A stretch of 64,000 nucleotides of DNA from Sutterella sp047777475 (GTDB lineage Bacteria; Pseudomonadota; Gammaproteobacteria; Burkholderiales; Burkholderiaceae_F). Location of the stretch: contig JBKEET010000007.1 of assembly GCA_047777475.1 (NCBI GenBank), forward strand, positions 37,897-101,896. The letters run 5' to 3'. Under the pieces are notes generated by a model that saw only the letters and a list, made by a program, of their open reading frames with translations, was not told the origin of the DNA and did no database searches. The position numbers and the translations under genes were made by a program. Of this stretch, positions 34,334-47,068 are shown piece by piece; position 1 is the first letter of the stretch, and each line of letters starts with the position of its first letter.

Positions 34334-35047
34334 CTAGGCGGCAATGCCGAGCGCTTCGAGCAGCGCGGCGGGCGAAAAATCGCAGCGCTCGGGGCGGCCT
34401 TCGGTGCTCACGCAGGCGTAGACGCCGCCGGCGAACGGTTCCCAGAAAACGGCGGGCGAGAGCGTCCGTTCGGCGTCGGCGACGCGCAGCCAGGGCGCGT
34501 GCTTCGAGGCAAGGACGCTGTAGCGGCTCTGCCCGCGGTTCATCTTGACGGCGCACTCGCGGATGCCCCAGGCCGCCACCCAGGGAGCGGACGAGCCGGT
34601 GCTGGCGGCGGCGCGGTCGAGCGCGGCAAACGACTTCTCGGGAAGGCGGCGGGCGGCCGCGGCGAGAAAGCGCGGGATGTCGGACGGGAGCTTTTCTAGG
34701 TCCACCGCCAGCGGCGCCGCGGAAGAGGCGGGCACGCCGATGCCGACATAGTGGTCCGTATGCGTGATGCTGACCGCGAGCTTTCGTCCGTCGGGCGTCA
34801 GCAGGACCGGCCCGTAAGGGAGATCTTCACTGTAAAGGGCGCCCATCGAGCGCGCGGCGGCGAGCGCGAGCGCCCGTCCCCAAAGGCTCTGGCGGCGGCG
34901 AAGCGCATGCGAGAAGCGGGCAAGGTAAGCCTGTGCGTCGGCGGGCAGGGCCGCGAGCAGCGCTTCTTCGGCCTCCTCGGGGCAGTCTTCGAAGCTCAGG
35001 AAAGAGAGAAGCGGTTTTTTGCCCGCAAGGGGAAAAGGCGTCGTCAT
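34334..35047 (-). CDS. 4'-phosphopantetheinyl transferase superfamily protein
   Basis: A 237-residue Sfp/EntD-type transferase that would move phosphopantetheine from CoA to a carrier protein. The double-domain pattern is visible: FSHALRRRQSLWGRALAL, VSITHTDHYVGIGV, the Mg-binding LAVDLEKL, and WGIRECAVKMNRG in place of the classic WxxKEAxxK. No carrier-protein or NRPS/PKS gene is nearby, so the partner is unknown. The 232 nt between it and tamA hold no gene I can support. Confidence 0.85.
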   Translation of the reverse strand: MTTPFPLAGKKPLLSFLSFEDCPEEAEEALLAALPADAQAYLARFSHALRRRQSLWGRALALAAARSMGALYSEDLPYGPVLLTPDGRKLAVSITHTDHYVGIGVPASSAAPLAVDLEKLPSDIPRFLAAAARRLPEKSFAALDRAAASTGSSAPWVAAWGIRECAVKMNRGQSRYSVLASKHAPWLRVADAERTLSPAVFWEPFAGGVYACVSTEGRPERCDFSPAALLEALGIAA

Positions 35048-35193
35048 GCGAGAAAGAGAAAAGAGGAATGGTGCGCCGCATTATATAAAGTGCCGTGCCT
35101 GTCGGACAGCGCGCAGGGAGCCTGTCCCGGGGAGGGCGGCACCGTACAATGCCCTAGGGGTATACCCTGAAAACGGTATTTTGAAGCGCTTCC

Positions 35194-35222
35194 TTGACAG
35201 GCCGGATCAAACCGTGTTTAAT
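35194..35222 (+). promoter_or_regulatory. rRNA operon promoter
   Basis: TTGACA (35194-35199), 17 nt, TTTAAT (35217-35222), about 270 nt before 16S. A boxA-like antitermination element (GCTCTTTAAAAATTTG) lies in the leader near 35335-35350. Confidence 0.85.
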
Positions 35223-35490
35223 ACGCACTCGCTGAGCTTCACCGCTCAGCAATTTTTTCCGCCAAGTTTTTTGAACTTGACAAAGATTGAAGAGTTGAGT
35301 AAACTTAACGATCTGCGCTTCCGAAAAGAAGCGGCTCTTTAAAAATTTGATTCAAACGAACCGATAAGCGTGAACATCGGCGGTTTCCGAAGCCAAAGGC
35401 TTCCGAAATTACGATGATCGCGCTTTAAGGAAAGCCGAAAGAAAAATTAATCTTTTTCTTTCAATTCCGGCGAGAGCGATAACAGAGATT

Positions 35491-37026
<1,536 letters not shown>

Positions 37027-37303
37027 ACAGAGAGAAAAGGAAGTCCCACCTCGGGATTCCGCTCCGGTGTTCACACTTATCAGTTCGTGAGAATTGAGTT
37101 TTTGCTCTTTAACAATTTGGAAAGAAACGAAGCGTTCAGTTCGTAAGCTTCGCCGGTCGATGAGATGACGGTGAAGGACGGACTGACGGGTTGTGATTGC
37201 ATTCATTGATTCATTGAAGTTCTCAAGAATCAGAGATATCAGCGATATCGATACACGTTATAGGTTGCTTGTGACTCTGGGGGCAAAAGGCCTCAGGGTT
37301 ATA
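37027..37303 (+). other. 16S-23S spacer without tRNA genes
   Basis: A 277-nt spacer. I see no tRNA-Ile or tRNA-Ala, in particular no GTTCRANNC T-loop with an acceptor stem. It contains a boxA-like TGCTCTTTAACA (37103-37114), and its end (GGTTATAGGATCAAGC) pairs with the sequence after 23S to form the processing stem. Confidence 0.8.
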
Positions 37304-40189
<2,886 letters not shown>

Positions 40190-40305
40190 ATAACCGTGAA
40201 GCTTTTGCTCTGAAAGGGAGCTTCAAGAAAGAATCAAGAAAGCAAGCGCAACCCGAAAGCTTCGTTTTTTTCTTCCAAAGGATTCGTCCGCAAGGACCAA
40301 GCCCT

Positions 40306-40422
40306 TGCCTGATGACCATAGAGAGACGGTCCCACTCCTTCCCATTCCGAACAGGACAGTGAAACGTCTTATCGCCGATGATAGTTGGTTGTATTTCCAG
40401 TGAAAGTAGGACATCGTCAGGC
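40306..40422 (+). rRNA. rrf: 5S ribosomal RNA
   Basis: About 117 nt, with termini TGCCTGATGACC and catcgtcaggc pairing, the conserved TCCCATTCCGAACAGG loop and GAAAGTAGG near the end. Confidence 0.92.
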
Positions 40423-40434
40423 TCCCCAATGCAG

Positions 40435-40464
40435 AACCCCGACACCGCTTGGTGCCGGGGTTTT
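40435..40464 (+). terminator. rRNA operon terminator
   Basis: AACCCCGACACC pairs with GGTGCCGGGGTT (one mismatch) and is followed by TTTT. A group II intron begins 6 nt later. Confidence 0.9.
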
Positions 40465-40469
40465 GTCTT

Positions 40470-41282
40470 GTGTGCTCGGCATGAGCACGATTCAACGGGT
40501 GAAAGTCCCGAGTGCAGGGGGTAGCACCAAGCACATAGCCGGAGGCAAGGGTGTCCGCCGCGAGGCGGGATCTGAAAGAAGCCCGAGGCAAACCATTGGC
40601 CTGACGAACAGAAACCGCATCAGGCATACGAGGGTGGATAAGCCTGCAAGCCAAGGTGAAGTCCTAAGCTACACGGAACCCGAGGTGTAAATGCGGCAGG
40701 CGGATGATGGGAAGGATCGTGTTCTTACCCGAGGAGGTCTCACGGACGTTGGCCCGAAGGGCTGACGGAGTAAAGCTTGCCGTGAGAAGTCAGCAGAGGC
40801 CGTAGTACTGCCGAGATGGTTGGCAGGAAGGGCCGAAACCAATGGAGGTGATGCCTAAGGCCACCGAAACGATCATGCAACAGCCGAAAAATCCCCAAGA
40901 GGGGTACCGGACGGAAAGTACCGACGGAATCGGGAGGATACGGGCGGGTCGGTGAGGGATCTGAGGACAGCCGCAGGAGCAACGTCACAGGCAAACGACA
41001 GACGAGATGATTGATCCGGAAACCATACTTGATCGAGCAAACCCGAATCGGGCCTATAAGGCCGTGGTCTCGAACAAGGGCAGTGCGGGCGTTGACGGCA
41101 TGGAGGTCAGTGACCTCACCTCAAAGCCCGCGGAGCCGATCTGGTGAAAAGCATCGCAGAGGAGCGGTACAGACCGCTCCCCGTCCGTTGTATTGCAATC
41201 CAGAGGTAACCGCCCACTACGGAACCGTACGGTGGGTGGTGTGGGAGGACGGCTCGGGGTGATCCCGAGCCTCCTACCCGAT
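40470..41282 (+). mobile_element. Group II intron (bacterial class C type), internally deleted
   Basis: About 813 nt. The 5' end GTGTGCTCGGCATGAGCACG and the following GGTGAAAGTCCCGAGTGCAG match the start of domain I. The 3' end has a domain V with GGAACCGTACGGTGGGTGGT and a domain VI hairpin GGCTCGGGGTGATCCCGAGCC, then CTCCTACCCGAT. Insertion immediately downstream of an intrinsic terminator is the known target preference of class C introns. Full introns of this type are near 1.9 kb; here the reverse transcriptase is reduced to a short remnant. The RNA core may still fold, so splicing or mobilisation in trans cannot be excluded. Family placement is from sequence recognition; tertiary contacts were not modelled. 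Confidence 0.88.
41007..41209 (+). pseudogene. ltrA: Remnant of group II intron reverse transcriptase/maturase
   Basis: The ATG at 41007 opens MIDPETILDRANPNRAYKAV and VSNKGSAGVDGMEVSDL, the N-terminus of LtrA-like proteins. The frame stops at TGA after PIW, but shifting frame recovers RGADLVKSIAEERYRPLPVR before a TAA at 41207-41209. All reverse-transcriptase and maturase motifs beyond are absent because the sequence jumps to domain V. Confidence 0.85.
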
Positions 41283-41535
41283 TTGTGTTTTGGGAAAAAC
41301 GCCTGCAAATCCGATTGTTTCGGATTCAAAATCGATTTGAGCCTGCCGCTTGATTGGTATTTCAAATAGTCACTTCGGCTTATTTAAGACCGGGATTCTG
41401 TGAATTGATTTTGCTATTTGTTTCAGAATCGGCCATTCAAATGAAAAAAATTGAATTTTTCGCTCGCATTCTCCGTTTATGCCGTTATAATAATTAAAAC
41501 AATTTGATAATTAACCGCAGATAAGGAGAATTTCC

Positions 41536-41847
41536 ATGGTTGATGTTAAATCTGAACTGGCCAAGCTTGAAGACATGCAGCTCGAAGTGAATAACCGCCG
41601 TGCGGCTCTTCGCAGCGATGCCGTTAAAGAAGCCCAGCAGATTATCGATCAGTTCCAGCTGCAGGCTTCCGACTTCCGCTTCAAGGACGGCGAGACGATG
41701 GTTCGCAAGAGCCGCCGCGGCTCCGTGAAGCCGAAGTACCGCGGCCCCAACGGCGAGCTCTGGACGGGCCGCGGCCGCTCTCCCAAGTGGGTTGAGCAGA
41801 TCAAGGCCAACGGCGAGTCGATCGAGAAGTATCTGATCGAACAGTAA
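41536..41847 (+). CDS. H-NS family nucleoid protein
   Basis: A 103-residue H-NS/BpH3-type protein that would bind and silence AT-rich DNA. The N-terminal helices (SELAKLEDMQLEVNNRRAAL) oligomerise; the C-terminal DNA-binding motif is KPKYRGPNGELWTGRGRSPKWV read in parts, with the core WTGRGRSPKW. The SD AAGGAG is 7 nt before the ATG, and TATAAT is at 41486-41491. Around 250 bp upstream is markedly AT-rich compared with the rest of the window, suitable for autoregulation. Confidence 0.93.
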   Translation: MVDVKSELAKLEDMQLEVNNRRAALRSDAVKEAQQIIDQFQLQASDFRFKDGETMVRKSRRGSVKPKYRGPNGELWTGRGRSPKWVEQIKANGESIEKYLIEQ

Positions 41848-41870
41848 CTTTCCGGAATTGATCTTCCTTT

Positions 41871-41914
41871 AAAAGCCGTTTCGCTCTCCTGATTGAGCGA
41901 AGCGGCTTTTAATT
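41871..41914 (+). terminator. Terminator of the H-NS gene
   Basis: AAAAGCCGTTTCGCTC pairs with GAGCGAAGCGGCTTTT, then a T/A-rich tail. Confidence 0.9.
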
Positions 41915-42240
41915 TAATTGAACAATTCGCAAAGAGATAAATCACCTGTTATCGCCTTTTAAGAGGCGGATTAAATGATTCAAAGGCGGCCTTTGCACGG
42001 CCTGCAAAATCAGTTTTCATCTTTTTGTTTAACCGGGCTGAACGCTTAAATTAACCTTAAGGGCATGGCATTTGCACGCAGGGCGAAAGCTGATTCGCTC
42101 TCCTTTTAAATCTCCCGGCCTAGTCCTTTGCGGGGTCATTTCAGCGGCCCGTTAAATACAGAAATAAAGAAAAAGCCGGCTTCCCTTTTGGAGGGAAACC
42201 GGCTCGTTTTTAAAGAGCGCTTTTGCTCAGAGAAGGGGCA
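41915..42240. other. Gene-free AT-rich interval with the terminator of the molybdoenzyme gene
   Basis: No supportable gene. Its right end holds, for the minus strand, the hairpin AGCCGGTTTCCCT/AGGGAAGCCGGCT followed by TTTTTCTTT (42170-42205). The remainder shows no recognisable RNA. Confidence 0.75.
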
Positions 42241-44796
42241 TTACGCCTCGGTCGTGAACTCGGGCTCCTCGTAGACGTAAACCGGCGGCAGCGGATCCGT
42301 CCACTTGCTCACTTCGACGTTGGCGGTCGAAGCGATGTTGCCGCAGGCGAGCTTCGAGGTCGGGACGTCCATCGTGAGCGTGTTGGAGTTGCCGTGCACG
42401 TCGATGCGGCCCTGCTTGGTGTTGACCGGGCAGAACCAGGCGCCGTGGTGAAGGACCACCACGCCGGGCTGCGTGCGCTCCGTGACGTAGGCGCCCGCCA
42501 GGACGGCGCCGCGCTTGTTCTTCACGAGCACGATGTCGCCGTTCTTGATGCCGCGCGCCTCGGCGTCCTTCGGGTTGATCCAGCAGGACTAGCGTCCCTG
42601 GATGTTCGCGAAGTCGTGGCTCACGGTGCCGTCGAGCTGGCTGTGCATGCGGTAGCGGCTCTTGCAGGCCATCAGCGCGAGCGGAGCGGCCTTGGTGGCG
42701 GTGTTGACGCCTTCGCTCGGCTCGAAGTAGCTCGGGTGCCCGAGGCAGTCGTCGTACTTGTAGCCGGCGATCTTCGGCGAGAAGAGCTGGATCAGGCCGC
42801 TTTCGGTGGCGAGCGCATTCTTCTTCGGGTCCTCGCGGAACTTCGCGAAGGCGACGTAGTCGCGGCTCTCCGGGCGCACGTCGAACATGATGTAGCCCTT
42901 CTTCCAGAACTCGTCGAACTCGGGCATGCCGAGGTTCACGCGGTCGCCCATCTTCTTGGCGTTGTTGTAGAGACGGCGGATCCAGCCCATCTCGTCGAGG
43001 CCTTCCGTGAATTCCTTCTCGACGCCCATGCGCTTGGCGAGCTGCGAGAAGATCCAGTAGTCGGGCTTCGATTCCCAGCGCGGCTCGATCGCCTGGTGCA
43101 TGCCGATGATGCCGTCGTGCGAGTAGGTGCCGATGCTCGTGATGTCGTTGTGCTCGAAGACCGTGCAGGCCGGGAGCACGATGTCGGCGTGGCGCGCCGT
43201 CGCCGTCCAGACGTAGTCGGTGACGACCACGGTGTCGGGCTTCTTGAAGGCGCGCTCGAGCTTCATCGTCTCGGGCTGGTGCGTGAACGGATTGCCGCCC
43301 GCCCACATGACCATGCGCACCTCGGGGTAGGTGACCTTGGTGCCGTTGAAGTCGATGGTCTTGCCCGGGTTGAGGATGCAGTCCACGAAGCGAGCGACCG
43401 GGATCACCTTGCTGCCCTTGTAGGGCACGGCGGGCTTGAGCACCGCATCGGGAGCGCCCGGGATGCCGCCAACGAACGGGCCGTAGCCCGTCGGCGCGCC
43501 GCCGTTGGAGTAGTGGTAGTTCGTGCCGATGCCGCCGCCGGGAAGGCCGATCTGGCCGAGAACGCTCGCCAGAGCGTAGCCCATCCAGTGCGGCTGCTCG
43601 CCGTACTGCGTGCGCTGGATGCCCCAGCCCATCATGATCATGGTGCGGTGCTCCTGCATCTCGTGCGCGAGCGAAATGATGCGCTCGGCGGGCACGCCGC
43701 ACTTGCTCGCGGCCCACTGCGGCGTCTTCTTGACGCCGTCGCTCTTGCCCATGATGTAGTCGCGCAGCTCGTTCCAGCCGTAGGTGTACTTCTCGAGGAA
43801 GGCATGGTCGGCCTTGCCCGAGGTCTCGAGCTCGTACATCATGCCGAGCATCATGGCGCAGTCCGTGCCCGGGCGCGGCGCGATCCACTCGCTGCCGAGG
43901 TACTCGGCCGTGTCGGTTTGAAGCGGGTTGATCGAGATCGTCTTGATGTTCTTGTTTTCCTTGAGGGCGCGGAAGTAGCCGGCGCCGTTGTGGATCGTCG
44001 TGAACCAGTCGATGTCGTTGGTGACGAGCGGGTCGCAGCCCCAGAGCACGATGCGCTCGCTGTGCTTGAGGACGTTGTCCCAGCTCGTCGAGGCGGCTTC
44101 GCTCGAGCCGATCACATAGGGCAGGATGCGGCTGATGGCGGCCGTCGAGTAGCTGTTGATGCAGTGGATGTAGCCGCCGCAGAGGCTCAGCAGCCGGTTC
44201 TGCAGCGTGATCGCGGCGTTGACCATGCCCGTCGACATCCAGCCGTAGGAGCGGCCGAACATCGCGCTCGGGCCGTACTTGCCGTAGATGCGCTTCATTT
44301 CGGAGGCGACGAGGTCGAGCGCCTTGTCCCAGGAAACGCGCACCCACTTGTCCTCGCCGCGCTTGTCGCGGCTCGCGGGGCCGTTCTTGAGGTAGCTCTC
44401 GCGGACCATCGGGAAGCGGATGCGCGAGGGCGAGTAGGGCAGCTGGCACAGGCCGTTGAGGTTGGGGCTCGGCGCGTAGTCGAACTCAAAGGGCGTGAGG
44501 TGCGTCATCTTGCCGCCCTGCACGTGCGCGCGGACGATGCCCCAGCGCGAAGCGGTGAGCGCCTCGCCTTCGTTGAGCGTCGACTTGCCGAGGTCGAACG
44601 TGCCGGAGAGCTTCATCTCGGGCGCGTCCATCCGGACGGGCTGGAACTTGGCGGCGCTGCCCTTGGCAGCGGGATTGCCTTCGAAGCGGTGTTCTTCAGG
44701 GCCCGGCACCTTGGCGGCGCGGGCGGCCGGAACGGCGGCCGAAAGGCCGGCCGCAGCGGTGGCACCGAAAAGCGAACGACGGGAAATGCCTGTCAT
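42241..44796 (-). CDS. TorA/BisC-family periplasmic molybdoenzyme, interrupted by an in-frame TAG
   Basis: An S- or N-oxide reductase of the TMAO/DMSO/biotin-sulfoxide group. The Tat motif is SRRSLFG. Family blocks are SRWGIVRAHVQGGK, PFEFDYAPSPNLNG, SRIRFPMVRESYL, YGPSAMFGRSYGWMSTG, the molybdenum-ligand serine region NSYSTAA, and VLWGCDPLVTNDIDW. No N-terminal Fe-S cysteines, as expected for TorA. Codon 737 is TAG (42589-42591), inside a block normally reading GREPCWIN; the frame continues perfectly as SCWINPKDAEARGIKNGD to the stop before 42241. A single G-to-T change would explain it. Without the last ~115 residues the cofactor-binding C-terminal domain is lost. No torC-like cytochrome is adjacent. 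Confidence 0.85.
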
Positions 44797-44945
44797 GCTG
44801 TTATCTCCTGATGCTGCCCCGGGCGAACTGCCCGCCGAAAAAGGCGGACAGGTCCCCTCGTCCGGGGCATTGACCTTGAAAAGGGCTGCGAAGCACGGTT
44901 TTTTTCTTTGCCTCTGCGGCCCGAATCTGCCGCACGGCTCGTGTG

Positions 44946-44970
44946 GCGGACGCTTTGGCGAAGCGTCCGC
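44946..44970. repeat. Inverted repeat upstream of the molybdoenzyme gene
   Basis: GCGGACGCTT, 5 nt, AAGCGTCCGC, a perfect 10-bp stem in the 304-nt gap between the molybdoenzyme and the repeat-protein cluster. Without a T run it is not a standard terminator; it could be an operator or RNA hairpin in the leader. Confidence 0.5.
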
Positions 44971-45033
44971 ACGAAGCCTGCGCAGCCTTTAAGTTTAGAG
45001 CGCACAAAACGGCAAGTGAAGGGGCGGGAACGT

Positions 45034-45066
45034 AAAAAGCGCTGTTCTCTTTTTGAACAGCGCTTT
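45034..45066 (-). terminator. Terminator of the repeat-protein cluster
   Basis: AAAGCGCTGTTC/GAACAGCGCTTT stem with TTTTT on the minus-strand side. Confidence 0.85.
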
Positions 45067-45100
45067 GGCAAAAGCCTTGGGAAGGCGGCGTTTCGGGCCG

Positions 45101-45442
45101 TCACTTCTTCGCGGGCGAGACGGGCGGCCGATTGCGCTCCGAGAGCGGCGAAACCTTGGTCTGCCCGGTGACGGCGTCCTTCACGTAGCCGGGCGAGGAT
45201 TTCTGGCCGGCATAGCGGCCGGAGGAATCGTATACGCGGCCGTTCGCGTCCTGGCGCCCGAGATAGGCGCCGTCGGCGCTGTAGCGCCGGCCGTTGATGC
45301 CGATGCGGGCGCCGGGCACCGTCGGCGATGAATTTTTCGCGGCGGGAGCCGCAAGGACGCGGCCCGAGGTGCCGGCCGCCCTGGCGGCGAGCGGCGAAAG
45401 CGCCGCGGCGGCCAGGCATTTGGCTGCGGATCTTCTGTTCAT
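45101..45442 (-). CDS. Secreted protein with 17-residue YDxxGxYxG repeats (short)
   Basis: A 113-residue exported protein of unknown function. The signal is MNRRSAAKCLAAAALSPLAA with cleavage near ARA-A. The mature part contains YSADGAYLGRQDANGRV and YDSSGRYAGQ, about 1.6 copies of the same 17-residue repeat that fills the protein at 45700-46131. A lysine/proline-rich tail follows. The start overlaps the stop of the preceding small gene by 4 bp. Confidence 0.7.
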   Translation of the reverse strand: MNRRSAAKCLAAAALSPLAARAAGTSGRVLAAPAAKNSSPTVPGARIGINGRRYSADGAYLGRQDANGRVYDSSGRYAGQKSSPGYVKDAVTGQTKVSPLSERNRPPVSPAKK

Positions 45443-45666
45443 GATGTCTTCTCCCTGCCGGCGCTGCCGGCTGCAGCCGCTTCATCGGCCGCCTCGGCCT
45501 CGTCACCGTTCCCGGACGAAGCGGACTGCGGCGGATTCTGGGCTTCCTTTTCTTCCTCGCGCCAATGCTTGGCCATGCGGTCCGTGCGCTCTTCCTTCGA
45601 ATGGCTGCCGAGCCAGGCGGGGAGGGCGGCCGCGGCGAGCATCAGAAGACGTCCTAAGTTGATCAT
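45439..45666 (-). CDS. Small membrane or secreted protein, unknown
   Basis: 75 residues: an N-terminal hydrophobic helix (LGRLLMLAAAALPAWLG), then a charged, low-complexity Glu/Ala/Ser tail. Nothing recognisable. Coding status is supported by the 4-bp ATGA overlap with the next gene and the 33-nt gap to the repeat-protein gene upstream. Confidence 0.55.
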   Translation of the reverse strand: MINLGRLLMLAAAALPAWLGSHSKEERTDRMAKHWREEEKEAQNPPQSASSGNGDEAEAADEAAAAGSAGREKTS

Positions 45667-45699
45667 GGGACCTCCGGGTTCGCAATGAGGCCGGCGAGG

Positions 45700-46131
45700 C
45701 TAGCGGGCCTTGCCGATGTAGCTGCCGCGGGCGTCGTACATGCGCCCGTTCTTGTCAATCTTGCCCTTGTAGCTGCCGTCGCGGCCGTAGAGGCGCCCGT
45801 CGGAGCTCATGCGCCCCTCGTAGCTGCCGCGGGCGTCGTACATGCGGCCGTTCCTGTCGACCTTGCCCGTGTAGCTGCCGCGCGCATCGTAGGAGCGCCC
45901 CGACTTGTCGGTGCGGCCGACGTAGCTGCCGCGCTCGTCGTAGCGCCGCCCGTTCGCGTCAGTGCGGCCCGTGTAGCTGCCGCGGCTGTCGTACGTGCGC
46001 GTGCCCTGTGCCGCGGCGCTCCGGCCGCGCTGCAGCTGCGAGCGAAGCTTCGCCTTGCCGTCCGAGGCATGGACCGCCGCGGCGGCTGCCGCCGCGAGTG
46101 CGCCGAAAACAAACTTTCTGCGGCTCATCAT
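45700..46131 (-). CDS. Secreted protein made of 17-residue tandem repeats
   Basis: 143 residues. A signal with Arg-Arg (MSRRKFVFGALAAAAAAAV, possibly Tat) precedes a short linker. From residue 47 the chain is five full 17-residue repeats and one partial (47-63, 64-80, 81-97, 98-114, 115-131, 132-143) with consensus YDxRGSYxGRxDxNGRx. Each repeat would make a beta hairpin, resembling beta-flower or YD/WG-type repeats, so a small propeller or barrel is likely. Function unknown. An AGGAG SD lies nine nt before the first of two ATG codons; the gene starts 15 nt after the nucleotidyltransferase stop. Confidence 0.8.
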   Translation of the reverse strand: MMSRRKFVFGALAAAAAAAVHASDGKAKLRSQLQRGRSAAAQGTRTYDSRGSYTGRTDANGRRYDERGSYVGRTDKSGRSYDARGSYTGKVDRNGRMYDARGSYEGRMSSDGRLYGRDGSYKGKIDKNGRMYDARGSYIGKAR

Positions 46132-46146
46132 TAACCGTTTCTCCTG

Positions 46147-46974
46147 TTACTTGCCCGACGAAATGCGGCGCTGCGGCGTCCTGTGCGTGGTTTTGCCGAG
46201 CCCGAGCCACCTGAGGAAGAGGGCGTCGAGCGCGCTCTCCTCGATGTCATTGTCGCCTTCGATCTGCGGGGGCTGCGTCTGCGCGAGCGTTTCGCCGATC
46301 AGCGCCAGCACGCTCGGGAACATGGACTTCGCACCCGTTTCGGCGCCCGAGGAGCTTGTCTTGATGGCAACGAGCGTTTCGATCTCGTTCTTCAGCTTCT
46401 CGTCGGTCACGCTCTCGAGCAGCTCGCCGAAAACCACCGGCGGAATGCTGTGCTTCACTTCGATCCAGCGCATGGCGAGCACCGCCTGCACGACGAAAAG
46501 CAGCGTCTTGTAGGCGATCGTTTCGCGGCTCAGGATCTGCAGCTGCATCTGCACCTGTGCCATCGAGCGGTAAGACCAGTAAAGGCGGGTGAGCGAGGCC
46601 TGCCCGAGCAGCCGGCGCATGTCGGCGGCGAAGCGCGGGGCGCTGCGGTAGACGATCGGCGAGTAAAGCTGCTGGATGATGCTCGTGTCGCCCGTCTTGA
46701 GCAGCGAGAGCGCATGCCGGAGCTCATAGCCCGAGATGTCGAGCGGACCGTCCTGCTCGAGGCGGATGAGCGCCGGGGGAGGTGTGATCTTCAGGTAGTC
46801 GGTGAGCGGCCTCACGAAGAGGAAGCGGACGTTGTAGTCGGAAGCCGACGAGGCAAAGCCCCAGCTGCGGCTGCCGGACTCGCAAGCATAAAGAATGCGC
46901 ACGCCCTGCACGTTTTCCAAACTGGTGAGCTTCGAGTTGATGCGCTCGGCGATTTCCTGAGATTCTTTTTCCAT
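46147..46974 (-). CDS. RlaP/YcgL-like DNA polymerase beta superfamily nucleotidyltransferase
   Basis: A 275-residue protein of COG3541, a nucleotidyltransferase family linked to RNA repair. The signature GSRSWGFASSASDYNVRF begins at Gly34. The family normally has SDYDVRF, and the second aspartate belongs to the metal-binding DxD; here it is Asn48 (codon AAC). The rest follows the family (ISGYELRHALSLLKTGDTSI, RLYWSYRSMAQ, KTLLFVVQAVLAMRWIE). The substitution may weaken or abolish catalysis. No RNA ligase or other repair partner is beside it. It seems to lead the repeat-protein operon. Confidence 0.85.
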   Translation of the reverse strand: MEKESQEIAERINSKLTSLENVQGVRILYACESGSRSWGFASSASDYNVRFLFVRPLTDYLKITPPPALIRLEQDGPLDISGYELRHALSLLKTGDTSIIQQLYSPIVYRSAPRFAADMRRLLGQASLTRLYWSYRSMAQVQMQLQILSRETIAYKTLLFVVQAVLAMRWIEVKHSIPPVVFGELLESVTDEKLKNEIETLVAIKTSSSGAETGAKSMFPSVLALIGETLAQTQPPQIEGDNDIEESALDALFLRWLGLGKTTHRTPQRRISSGK

Positions 46975-47068
46975 GGGGGCTCTCCTTCTATAGTTAGAAA
47001 GATAGCCCGTTTTGCGGAAAATTGCACCTTCCCCGTGCGTGAAATGAGACGCTTCGGGGGGACCTGCG

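Noticed and set aside
37027..37303. Spacer tRNA
   Set aside because: No cloverleaf, anticodon arm or T-loop pattern could be assembled.
42589..42591. Pyrrolysine or selenocysteine at the TAG of the molybdoenzyme
   Set aside because: Selenocysteine uses TGA; no pyrrolysine genes are visible, and relatives have Glu here, one base away.
42223..44811. Very long plus-strand frame opposite the molybdoenzyme
   Set aside because: It is the antisense of a conserved gene in GC-rich DNA, has no domain signature and is rich in Arg/Val/Ala as expected from a shadow.
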